NCBI GenBank assembly: GCA_037693485.1
Contig: CM075353.1
Span: 63,520,001 to 63,584,000, forward strand
Source: Kitagawia praeruptora
Taxonomy: Eukaryota; Streptophyta; Magnoliopsida; Apiales; Apiaceae
Direction: 5' to 3'
Length of the DNA stretch: 64,000 nucleotides
Shown piece by piece: positions 13,178 to 21,891 of this stretch. The position numbers and the translations under genes were made by a program. The notes under the pieces were generated by a model, which made no database searches, had not been told where the DNA came from, and was given only the letters and a program-made list of their open reading frames with translations. Position 1 is the first letter of the stretch. Each line of letters opens with the position of its first letter.

Positions 13178-14043
13178 TGTTGTGCCCAAAATCTCCATGG
13201 GCTAGATTTAGGCCCATTAAGCTATAGGGTTTGATCTATACGAGCCAGAAGATTGATCCAGTATGAGTTATGAAGATCAGATAGAAGAAATGACTAAGGA
13301 AGTATGAGTATTAAGAGGTTCCCAATGTACAGGAAGTAGAGCTAAGCACTAGAAGACCAGGTTCCTCCAAGCAGAAGAGTTCGAGTTAGCATAGCAACAG
13401 CCATAGAGATGATAAAAGCATACAAAGAGTTATCCAGTCTAACTAGTTTGTTATTTGTGCAGGTACTGACACCCAAAGGGAGGTCCCTAAGCGATATGTC
13501 CCGAAATAAGGAGGTCCCTGAGAAACAGGCTCCTGAAACGTAGGTTCCTGAGCACCAGGTTCCTACGAGTTGCCAACAGAAGGTTCTAGAAGCCATCTAG
13601 AACAGATAAACGAATTGGTATCCGAGTATAATTCCAGGGCGCAGATGATCCTAGAATAACTCTAACCAATGAGAGAATCATAAGTGGGGTACGAACTCGA
13701 GTTCTACTCTACTTAGCCAAACTAGTTCGTGAAAGGCTCTAAAGGAACCTGAGTCCAACACGAACTAGATGACCGAATACAGCTATTCCAGTAAGAGACA
13801 GAATCATATTAGAACTACGTGAGCTTGATCCCTATATATACAAGGGTACGTAGGCACCTCAGGGTACGACGCATTAAGTTCTCTGATTTTCTCTAAAGGC
13901 ACCTGAGATTATTGGAGATACCCTCGAGCTCAGCTCAACCCCCACAAACACAACCCAAACCTTTTCATAGAACAGTTGATCGCTAGCCTATACAACTACC
14001 TGTAAACCTCACATAAGTTGATTACGAAATCCACTCATCAACA
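13178..14043 (+). repeat. 5' LTR of Tat-A
   Basis: This 866-bp LTR runs from TGTTGTGCCCAAAATCTCC to CCACTCATCAACA. A TATA box (CTATATATAC, around 13832-13841) precedes the probable transcript start. It is identical to 25012-25877 except at 13237. Confidence 0.95.
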
Positions 14044-14044
14044 T

Positions 14045-14061
14045 TGGCGCTAGAAGGAGGG
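14045..14061 (+). other. Tat-A primer-binding site
   Basis: TGGCGCTAGAAGGAGGG starts one base after the 5' LTR. The TGGCGC core is the type used by Tat/Athila elements. The matching tRNA was not determined. Confidence 0.7.
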
Positions 14062-14089
14062 CATAGTTAATATCTTAAGAGTGGAAAAG

Positions 14090-15391
14090 ATGTCAGGCAA
14101 CTCGGATAGCGAAACAACCCGTTCTGAACGACAGATTCATGAGGGGAACACATCTCCTCCCAGAGCACCGAAGGTTACTAAAGCAGCCATGATGGAAATC
14201 TTAAAGACTGTGGGAGAACGTTTGTCGACTTTGGAGCAAGCTTCGAGCAAAAAGAAGAAAAAGAAAGCAAAGAAAAGCAAGAAGTCGAAGGTTACTCCGA
14301 AACAGTTGAATTTTGAAGAGTCTGAGAATGGTGAGGAGGTTCCAGACGATGGTGGAGAACCGAAGCAAGATAATGGTGATGAAGATATGGAGAATCCTGA
14401 GAAGAGTAAAACTGGTAGCAAGGATCGTACAGGGTCCAAGGAAAAGAAGAAAACCAAGACTGGAGGTTCCTCAAAGAAAAAGAAGAAAGATAAAGACCCA
14501 TCTGTCGAGATAATTGAAGAAGAAAGCACGGATTCAGATGAGGATACTGAAGAATCAAGCGCTGCAGAGTCGCAAGAGGAAGAAGGAACGAGTAAGAAGA
14601 CAAAGGCGGAAGCTATTGGGGAGGTGACAGCAGAAGACGTCAAAAATTTTTTTGGCTCAACTCAAGGACGAAAAGAATCTTTCTGTGAACCCTATAACAG
14701 CTTCTCCTTTCACCAAGAAGGTTCGAAAGTCGGACTGCCTAGGTCTTATAGGCCTTCGAATGAGTTGAAATTTGATGGGACTACTGACCCCATTGAGTAC
14801 CTTAGTCGTTTTGACACAGAGATGGATGTTTATCAAGTGAAGGAAGCCACCAGGTGCAGGTTACTGGCTGCAACTCTACAGGGCGGAGCCCATCAATGGT
14901 TCAAAAGGTTACCTGCAGATTCGATTGGTTCTTGGGCAAGTATGGGGAAGCTCTTTGTCACTCAATTTAGAGCATCTGTTGCATTCGCACCACCAACCAA
15001 TACCTTAGCCAATATCAAGCAAAGACCTAGTGAGACATTGACAGAATATTTCAAGAGGTTTAATGCAGAGGTTCCTAAAGTTAGGAAAGCATCTGAAGAA
15101 ACAATAAAGAATTTCTTAATTGCTGGAGTCAAAGGAGGCTCAGATTTTTGGAAAGCATTGCAAGGAAAAGAACCAGAGACGTTGGCAGATTTTTATGCCC
15201 AGGCAGAACCCTTTCGACTGGTGGAGGAGTCTCTAGCTGAATTAAGGAAGGATCCAGATTTTGTAAGGCAAAGTGGAAGCAAGAGGTCGAGACAAAGAAG
15301 TCCCAATGGTCGTGACAATAAAAAGGTGGTTAGTCGCACATCCCAGGTGAAGCCTGAAGCTGTGAATCCTACTAAACCTGTCATGAGTTAG
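14090..15391 (+). CDS. gag: Tat-A Gag (matrix/capsid part)
   Basis: The first in-frame ATG after the PBS is at 14090 and gives about 433 residues. Residues ~45-190 are low-complexity, rich in Lys, Ser and Glu (poly-Lys runs, ESTDSDEDTEES). The retrotransposon gag domain follows: LKFDGTTDPIEYLSRFDTEM, QWFKRLPADSIGSWASMGKL and LANIKQRPSETLTEYFKRFN. This would form the virus-like particle shell. The frame ends at TAG (15389-15391), but the same frame continues open into the zinc knuckle and pol. Gag therefore stops before its nucleic-acid-binding knuckle unless the stop is read through. A long opposing frame over this region is low-complexity and not coding. Confidence 0.93.
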   Translation: MSGNSDSETTRSERQIHEGNTSPPRAPKVTKAAMMEILKTVGERLSTLEQASSKKKKKKAKKSKKSKVTPKQLNFEESENGEEVPDDGGEPKQDNGDEDMENPEKSKTGSKDRTGSKEKKKTKTGGSSKKKKKDKDPSVEIIEEESTDSDEDTEESSAAESQEEEGTSKKTKAEAIGEVTAEDVKNFFGSTQGRKESFCEPYNSFSFHQEGSKVGLPRSYRPSNELKFDGTTDPIEYLSRFDTEMDVYQVKEATRCRLLAATLQGGAHQWFKRLPADSIGSWASMGKLFVTQFRASVAFAPPTNTLANIKQRPSETLTEYFKRFNAEVPKVRKASEETIKNFLIAGVKGGSDFWKALQGKEPETLADFYAQAEPFRLVEESLAELRKDPDFVRQSGSKRSRQRSPNGRDNKKVVSRTSQVKPEAVNPTKPVMS

Positions 15392-18300
15392 GTACCGCCA
15401 CCAGCTTCCTATAACAGCAATAAACATGAGAGACCTATCTATGAAACTTTCACCCCTTTGGTAGCTCCGATTGATCATATTTACGCAGTGAATGAGAAGT
15501 CCTCATGGTTTAAGAAGCCTTTCAGAACCGGTCCCCCAGGGAATAAGAATGAACGCCCATACTGTGACTTCCATGATAATAATGGGCATAATACTGCAGA
15601 TTGTCGTCACCTCAGAGATCTAATTGAAACTCTAATCAGACAAGGGCAATTGAGTGAATGGGTGGCTCAGGAAGGAAAAAAGTATAGAGATGAGAAGACT
15701 CAGAAGACACAGACACAGGAACCTGTCGTGATGGAAGGACCACCTAAGGCTGGGTGCATACGCACAATTATAGGAGGTCCCCACATTGGAGGAAGCAGCA
15801 GGAATGCCATGGAGAGGTATACCCGTGAGGCTAAGGAACGTCCTTTAACCAGTATTTACAATCTGTCACAGAGGTCCCCAAGGTTGTTTGAAGGAGAAGA
15901 TGCAGATATTACTTTCACTGAAGAAGATGCTTCCTGGGTGCATCATCCCCATACTGATGCTTTGGTTGTTGAGGCAGGAATTGGGTCTTATGAGGTTCAT
16001 CGAGTGCTAGTTGATAATGGAAGCTCTGTAAACTTGCTATCTTATTCAGCTTTCAAGAAGATGCATTTTCTGGATAAAGATTTAACTCCAACAAACGATA
16101 CCTTGTACGGATTCACTAATAATCAGGTTCCTATCAAAGGTAAGATTCGTTTGCCAGTAACTTTAGGTGATAAACCATGTTGCATTACACAGTTGGCAGA
16201 ATTCATCGTTATAGAAGAGAATATGAATTACAATGCTATTTTGGGAAGACCCATTTTGAAGGAGATGAGGGTAATAACCTCCATTTACCACCTCACTATG
16301 AAGTTCCCGACACCAAATGGAGTTGGTATAGTTCGAGGATGTCAGTATGAGTCTAGAGAGTGTTATACCAAAGCTTTGCAACATGCTGCTAGAGCTGCTA
16401 AATTGCCTGAACCTATGGACGAGGTTCCTGATAGTTTTCCAGGAAAGAACCCAGATAAAATAACACTCGACCTGCGTAGTACGCCCTTGGAAGGTTTTGT
16501 GTCAGCATCCTGTAGAGCTATCAGAATTGAAGAGATCATAGAAGAGGAACCTCATGCTGAGATTCCAGTTTTTCGGGGGCCGGATAACCCTTACTTACTG
16601 ATAGAAAGTGCACCCCCTACAGACAAGGATGGTGACGTGTGTATGGTAGAAGGATTGGATGAAGAAAAACCCCGAAAACTGAAACATAATGGAAGCAATG
16701 AAGACAGTCAGCCAGCATCAAAGAGAAGGAATGTCATGCATGAAGTGCAGGAACCGTCTACCGTCCAGGAACCTCAAAAGGACTCAGCTACAGAGATGGA
16801 GGTAGACTTGGACCCTCGAATGCCAGAAACCATGGTTAAGGCTGGACCAGCTGGTGAAACTCTGGATGTGAAGATCAATGACAAAGATGGTACAAAGGTG
16901 TTGAAGATTGGAGCTCAACTCGATCCAGCCTTAAAGGAATCCCTCATTACCTTTTTGGGCAAGAACCTGGATGTGTTCGCATGGTGTCATGCAGATATGG
17001 AAGGGATAGATCCAAGGGTCATGTGTCATAAGTTGAATATTGATCCAGAAAAGAAAGGAGTGAGACAGAAGCGAAGGCCAGTTAGTGGAGAAAGAGCTCA
17101 GGCATTGAAAGAAGAGGTCGACAGATTATTGGATGCAGGATTAGTTAAAGAATCTTTTTACCCAGTATGGTTGGCAAATCCTGTTTTGGTAAAGAAACCT
17201 ATTGGAAAATGGAGAACCTGTGTAGACTTCACAGATCTCAACAAAGCATGCCCGAAGGACAGCTTCCCACTACCACGGATTGATCAGTTAGTGGATGCAA
17301 CAGCTGGACATGCCCTCCTCAGCTTCATGGATGCATATTCAGGTTACAATCAAATCCCTATGTATGAACCTGACCAAGAGCATACTTCTTTTATTACGGA
17401 TAGAGGTCTTTATTGCTATGTATGCATGCCATTTGGATTGATTAATGCTGGAGCCACATACCAACGGTTAGTGAATATGATGTTTAAAGACCAAATTGGC
17501 CATACTATGGAAGTATATGTGGATGATATGCTAGTTAAGTCTAAGGAAGCTGTCGACCATGTGAAGCACTTAGAAGAAATGTTTGGAATCTTGCGGAAGT
17601 ACAGAATGAAGTTGAACCCTAAAAAATGTGTGTTTGGGGTAGAATCAGGAAAGTTTCTGGGTTTCATGGTAAACCACAGGGGTATCGAAGCCAACCCAGC
17701 CAAGATTAAAGCATTGATTGATATGAGGTCACCGAGAACTGTGAGAGAGGTTCAGTCTCTTACAGGAAGGGTTGCAGCCTTGAATAGATTCATTTCGAGG
17801 TCCACTGATAAGTGTCAGGAGTTCTTTAAAGCTATAAAGAAAGGAAACAAATTCGAGTGGACCGCAGAATGTGAGATAGCATTTGGAAAGCTAAAGGAGC
17901 ATTTGGGGAGCCCCCCACTGTTAGCCAAACCTGTGGATGGGGAAACATTGATACTTTATTTGGCTGTGTCAGAGTATTCCATTAGTGCAGTTCTGGTTCG
18001 AGAAGAGAATGGACAGCAAAGCCCAGTTTACTATGTTAGTAAAAGGTTACTTGATGCAGAAACGAGGTACACAGGAATGGAGAAGCTGGTTTTCGCATTG
18101 ATTCTGGCTTCCAGGAAGCTACGACCTTATTTCCAAGCTCACAAGATTGAGGTGAGAACCTCATATCCACTTAAGCAAGTGATGCATAGGCCAGAAACTT
18201 CTGGAAGAATGTTAAAGTGGGTTGTGGAGCTAGGACAGTTCGACATTGAATATAAGACAAAAACAGCAATTAAAGCTCAAGCTTTAGCAGATTTCTTGAT

Positions 18301-19171
18301 CGAGTTTCCACCTCATGTAGAGGTTACTGGCCAAGAGGGGCCAAAAGAGGTGGTGGAAAAACAGGCAGACAATGACAACTGTGCACCTTGGTGGACACTG
18401 TATGTAGATGGAGCTGCTAACAGTGGTGGAGCAGGTGCAGGCATAGAACTAGTTAGTCCAGAAGGACACCAACTCTATAGCTCAATTCATTTTGCTTTTA
18501 AAGCCACGAACAATGATGCAGAATATGAGGCATTGATTGCAGGCCTCAAGTTGGCTTTGGAGATGAAAGTAGAGAATATCAGAGTGTTTAGCGATTCGAT
18601 GTTAGTAGTTTGGCAGATTCGTGGTGGTTTTCAGGCGAGAGGGCCAAGAACAGACTTATATTTGAGGTACTCCCAGGAGTTGATCGCAAGGTTCAAAGAG
18701 GTGAAGTTGGATCAGGTACCTCGAGGAAAGAATACCAAGGCGGATGCATTGGCCAAGCTAGGGTCACAGAGAGAATCCACGTTATTGGGAGTAATTCCAC
18801 TTCAAATCCAGGAGCAACCAAGTGTTTTCAAGGAAGAGGTAATGGACATTGAATTTCCAGTTGAAGATTCCTGGATGACCCCAATACATCGTTACCTGGA
18901 CAAAGGAGAGCTACCTCCCAATCAAAGTGATATCAGGAAGCTGAGGTATCATGCAGCCAGGTATGTAATTTATGATGGAGTTCTGTATAAACGAGGATTC
19001 AATCAGCCTTTGCTCAAGTGTGTAGCTGGAGAACAATGCAAGTATATTCTCGAGGAGATTCATGAAGGAGTATGTGGAAATCACTCGGGGGGTAATTCTT
19101 TAGCCATGAAAGTCCTTCGACAAGGATATTATTGGCCAACCATCAAAGCAGATGCTACAAAGTTCGTGTAG
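15392..19171 (+). CDS. pol: Tat-A zinc knuckle, protease, reverse transcriptase and dual RNase H
   Basis: It is in frame with gag and continuous after the TAG at 15389. Counting from 15458, the variant zinc knuckle (CDFHDNNGHNTADC, C-x2-H-x4-H-x4-C) lies at ~36-49. The aspartic protease motif VLVDNGSSVNLL is at ~183. The RT has LPRIDQLVDATAGHALLSFM and the catalytic YVDDMLVKS at ~686. The first RNase H (LYLAVSEYSISAVLV) lacks the usual catalytic Asp and probably acts as a tether. A second RNase H starts with YVDGAANSGGAGAG at ~980, the mark of Tat elements. The frame ends inside the integrase HHCC finger at TAG 19169-19171. Apart from these stops the domains look intact, in keeping with a recent insertion. 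Confidence 0.94.
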   Translation, partial: VPPPASYNSNKHERPIYETFTPLVAPIDHIYAVNEKSSWFKKPFRTGPPGNKNERPYCDFHDNNGHNTADCRHLRDLIETLIRQGQLSEWVAQEGKKYRDEKTQKTQTQEPVVMEGPPKAGCIRTIIGGPHIGGSSRNAMERYTREAKERPLTSIYNLSQRSPRLFEGEDADITFTEEDASWVHHPHTDALVVEAGIGSYEVHRVLVDNGSSVNLLSYSAFKKMHFLDKDLTPTNDTLYGFTNNQVPIKGKIRLPVTLGDKPCCITQLAEFIVIEENMNYNAILGRPILKEMRVITSIYHLTMKFPTPNGVGIVRGCQYESRECYTKALQHAARAAKLPEPMDEVPDSFPGKNPDKITLDLRSTPLEGFVSASCRAIRIEEIIEEEPHAEIPVFRGPDNPYLLIESAPPTDKDGDVCMVEGLDEEKPRKLKHNGSNEDSQPASKRRNVMHEVQEPSTVQEPQKDSATEMEVDLDPRMPETMVKAGPAGETLDVKINDKDGTKVLKIGAQLDPALKESLITFLGKNLDVFAWCHADMEGIDPRVMCHKLNIDPEKKGVRQKRRPVSGERAQALKEEVDRLLDAGLVKESFYPVWLANPVLVKKPIGKWRTCVDFTDLNKACPKDSFPLPRIDQLVDATAGHALLSFMDAYSGYNQIPMYEPDQEHTSFITDRGLYCYVCMPFGLINAGATYQRLVNMMFKDQIGHTMEVYVDDMLVKSKEAVDHVKHLEEMFGILRKYRMKLNPKKCVFGVESGKFLGFMVNHRGIEANPAKIKALIDMRSPRTVREVQSLTGRVAALNRFISRSTDKCQEFFKAIKKGNKFEWTAECEIAFGKLKEHLGSPPLLAKPVDGETLILYLAVSEYSISAVLVREENGQQSPVYYVSKRLLDAETRYTGMEKLVFALILASRKLRPYFQAHKIEVRTSYPLKQVMHRPETSGRMLKWVVELGQFDIEYKTKTAIKAQALADFLIEFPPHVEVTGQEGPKEVVEKQADNDNCAPWWTLYVDGAANSGGAGAGIELVSPEGHQLYSSIHFAFKATNNDAEYEALIAGLKLALEMKVENIRVFSDSMLVVWQIRGGFQARGPRTDLYLRYSQELIARFKEVKLDQVPRGKNTKADALAKLGSQRESTLLGVIPLQIQEQPSVFKEEVMDIEFPVEDSWMTPIHRYLDKGELPPNQSDIRKLRYHAARYVIYDGVLYKRGFNQPLLKCVAGEQCKYILEEIHEGVCGNHSGGNSLAMKVLRQGYYWPTIKADATKFV

Positions 19172-20107
19172 GCATGCAGTAATTGTCAGAGGTTTGCCAA
19201 TTTTGATAGTCATCCTGTAGCCCCTATTAAACCGATTGTTAGCCCTTGGCCATTCGCTATTTGGGGAATAGATCTCATTGGAGAGCTCCCGAAAGGAAAA
19301 GGAGGAGTGAAATACGCAGTGGTTGCAGTCGATTACTTTACAAAGTGGGCCGAAGCAGAACCACTTGCTAAGATTACAGCGTCAAAATTGACTGAATTTG
19401 TGTTTCGAGCCATTGTATGCAGGTTTGGCATTCCACAGAAACTGATTTCTGATAATGGGAAGCAGTTCGATAGTAGAGAGCTTAGAGGATTATGTGAGCA
19501 GTTTGGAATCCAAAAAGCATTTTCAGCAGTATATTATCCACAGAGTAATGGACAGACTGAAGCAGTGAATAAGATTATCAAGCACACTTTGAAGACAAGG
19601 CTTGAAGATAAGAAAGGAAGCTGGCCAGAGGAGCTTCCTGGAGTCTTGTGGTCGTATAACACCACGCCTAGAACTACAACTGGTGAGTCTCCTTTTTCCC
19701 TAACTTATGGTTGTGAAGCTATGGTACCTGTGGAAGTTGGAACAGGTTCCTTGAGAAGAAAGTATTTTGATCCCGAAAGCAATGAGGTCAATCATAGACT
19801 GTATTTGGACATGGTCGAAGAGTTGAGAGCGGATTCACAAGTGAAGTTAGCAGCATATCAACAGAGAGTTCGAAGGTATTACAACAAAAAGGTGAAGGCA
19901 AGACCTTTTAAGGTTGGAGACCTAGTTTTGAGGAAAGTCATGCCAAATACCAGGGTTCTGGCGCATGGAGCCTTTGGAGCAAATTGGGAGGGACCTTACC
20001 AGATAAAGTCAGCAATTTGGGAAGGAACCTACCACCTGATGGATATGGATGGGAACCTCATTCCGAGAGCTTGGAATGCAGAACATCTCAAGAAGTATTA
20101 TCAGTAA
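19172..20107 (+). CDS. Tat-A integrase, separated from pol by an in-frame TAG
   Basis: Same frame as pol. The HHCC zinc finger is split by the TAG: its two His lie upstream (HEGVCGNH) and its two Cys just downstream (ACSNCQRFA). The catalytic core shows WGIDLIGELPKG, ISDNGKQFDSREL and NGQTEAVNK, which hold the D, D and E residues. A C-terminal module follows (KVGDLVLRKV, WEGPYQIKSA), and the frame ends at TAA 20105-20107. The first ATG-like start inside is at 19307, which would omit the zinc finger and the first catalytic Asp. A functional integrase would need suppression of the stop. Confidence 0.92.
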   Translation, partial: ACSNCQRFANFDSHPVAPIKPIVSPWPFAIWGIDLIGELPKGKGGVKYAVVAVDYFTKWAEAEPLAKITASKLTEFVFRAIVCRFGIPQKLISDNGKQFDSRELRGLCEQFGIQKAFSAVYYPQSNGQTEAVNKIIKHTLKTRLEDKKGSWPEELPGVLWSYNTTPRTTTGESPFSLTYGCEAMVPVEVGTGSLRRKYFDPESNEVNHRLYLDMVEELRADSQVKLAAYQQRVRRYYNKKVKARPFKVGDLVLRKVMPNTRVLAHGAFGANWEGPYQIKSAIWEGTYHLMDMDGNLIPRAWNAEHLKKYYQ

Positions 20108-20630
20108 TTCTTTTATGTGTTTTTCTTAGGAAAAGTAAGGCTCTTTCAGCCCAAGAATAAAGGCAGCTTATTAGTTATAGCTGACCAGTATTTTGATTCC
20201 AGTATTTAATTATGCATGTACTCGGGGGGTACTTAATGTGAACCTCCCTACTTGCAAGACAATTTTTTCAAGTATTGAGCGATGTATAGCTCTACGTTGA
20301 ATATTTTGAGTGCATTATTTGCAGCTATAGCTCCTTAATAGTTCTTTTACGTAATAATCATTACCCAAAAGAACTGGGGGGTAGTATTCCTACTTAGACA
20401 GTATTGCACTTTCTATGATTTGATATTTCATATGCCAATTTGAAATTTTTGAAACAGGTTACCTATATTAACAAGTTCCTGTAGCATTGTGTTGCATTTT
20501 GCAGGTTACCTAATCTGACAGGTTCCTGTAGCATTGACAGTATGTGTGAAGTATGAATATGAATTGACAGAATGTGCAGACTACGATTGATTGATCAGAA
20601 TTAGCTTGTAGACAGATTGTGTTGAGCAAA
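20108..20630 (+). other. Tat-A post-pol spacer, no gene
   Basis: Untranslated region after integrase. It contains a duplicated TTCCTGTAGCATTG motif near 20475 and 20522. No coding frame is supported. Confidence 0.6.
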
Positions 20631-20930
20631 GTATTAAGCCTTGGGCAGCTTCCCGAGCAAGCATTGAGAAAAGTCCCAGGTAGCTTCCTGGGCATTGAGA
20701 AAAGTCCCAGGTAGCTTCCTGGGCATCGAGCAAAGTCCCAGGTAGCTTCCTGGGCATTGAGTTAAGTCTCAGGCAGCTTCCTGAGCATGAATTAAGCCTC
20801 AGGCAGCTTCCTGAGCAAGAGTTAAGTCTCAGGCAGTTTCCTGAGCATGAATTAAGCCTTGGGTAGCTTCCCGAGCATGCATTGAGAAAGCCTCGGGTAG
20901 CTTCCTGAGCAAATGTGATTGAAAAGCCTC
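20631..20930 (+). repeat. Tat-A 30-31-bp tandem repeat, nine copies
   Basis: The core (T/C)AGCTTCC recurs at about 20646, 20681, 20712, 20743, 20774, 20804, 20834, 20864 and 20898. Spacing is mostly 30-31 bp. Each unit holds an imperfect inverted repeat of the form CCCAGGTAGCTTCCTGGG joined by a purine-rich ATTGAGAAAAGT linker. 3' untranslated regions of Tat/Ogre elements are known to carry such arrays. Confidence 0.9.
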
Positions 20931-21185
20931 AGTTGACTGAGCACGACATTGTTGCCAAAAGCCTCAAGTTCCTTGAGCACGTGAATTAAAGTCCTGACAA
21001 AAGGCACCTTAAAGAGAAGCCTAATAAGCTCTCCCTCATGTGGAACCGCCTTTGGCACATGGGAAGAAGGGGTAAAATCCTTAGCATTTACCTTCATAAG
21101 ATGTCTAGCCTGACACATGGAGAAGAGGAATCTGTGTGGACTCCCAGAACGGCACACAGGTTTCTAGACTCGCCTCGAGGCACAA

Positions 21186-21347
21186 AAAGGAACCAACATG
21201 CCTCGAGGCATGTTGGAACCTAAAGAATAGGATTGGGAACCAAGCAGGTTGCCTTTCCAAGAGAAAAAAGGAACCAACATGCCTCGAGGCATGTTGGGAC
21301 CTAGAGATTAGGATTGGGAGCCAAGCAGGTAACCTTTCCAAGAGATG
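21186..21347 (+). repeat. 81-bp direct repeat, each copy with a perfect 24-bp palindrome
   Basis: Two tandem copies of 81 bp. Each carries a perfect palindrome (21193-21216 and 21274-21297) whose half-site is CCAACATGCCTC. Parts of the unit (GGATTGGGAACCAAGCAGGT) are also near-identical between copies. It lies between pol and the antisense gene. Confidence 0.92.
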
Positions 21348-21891
21348 ACCCGAACTAAACAAGAGAAAGCTTTTACTAACGTTAACTGTTTTTTGTTTTA
21401 TGTTTATTTTGCAGGATTAATACTCGAGGAACCTGGTCTTGATAAAGAAGAAATTACTAAAGAAGGCTACGGTTTAGATTATCGATACAAAATATAAACA
21501 CAGAGGTTCCAGGTTTTACAATTCAGCTGTAGTTTGTTGCATTTATTTTGAGAATAGATAAGTGGAAATATGCATGTGTTCTGTTTCTTACAATGGGTTA
21601 GCCCACGTAAGCTTGACCATATGAGTAAGGAAGCCGAATTATTCTCTAGTGCATAACAGCGTAGTATTTCATAAAGTTTTGAAGAAAAGTATGCAGCAAA
21701 AAGCAAATATCATAAACCATAAAGAGAGTTATGGGTACAGAGACCCAGAAAACCAGCATGAAAGTTATTGGCACGAAGGCCATGGAAACCAAATTTAAAG
21801 ATACATCTTGCGAGGCGTTACGAGGAGCCCGCGACCTCATCAAAAGTTATTAAAAGTTATCAAAAGTTTGAACATATGGATCTTGTTGAAA

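Noticed and set aside
13342..13596. 84-codon minus-strand frame repeated at 25176-25430
   Set aside because: It lies wholly inside the Tat-A LTR and is present twice only because LTRs are duplicated. No domain.
14137..14643. 168-codon minus-strand frame opposite Tat-A gag
   Set aside because: Composed almost only of Ser, Phe, Leu and Pro, mirroring the Lys/Glu-rich gag codons. It is a shadow frame.
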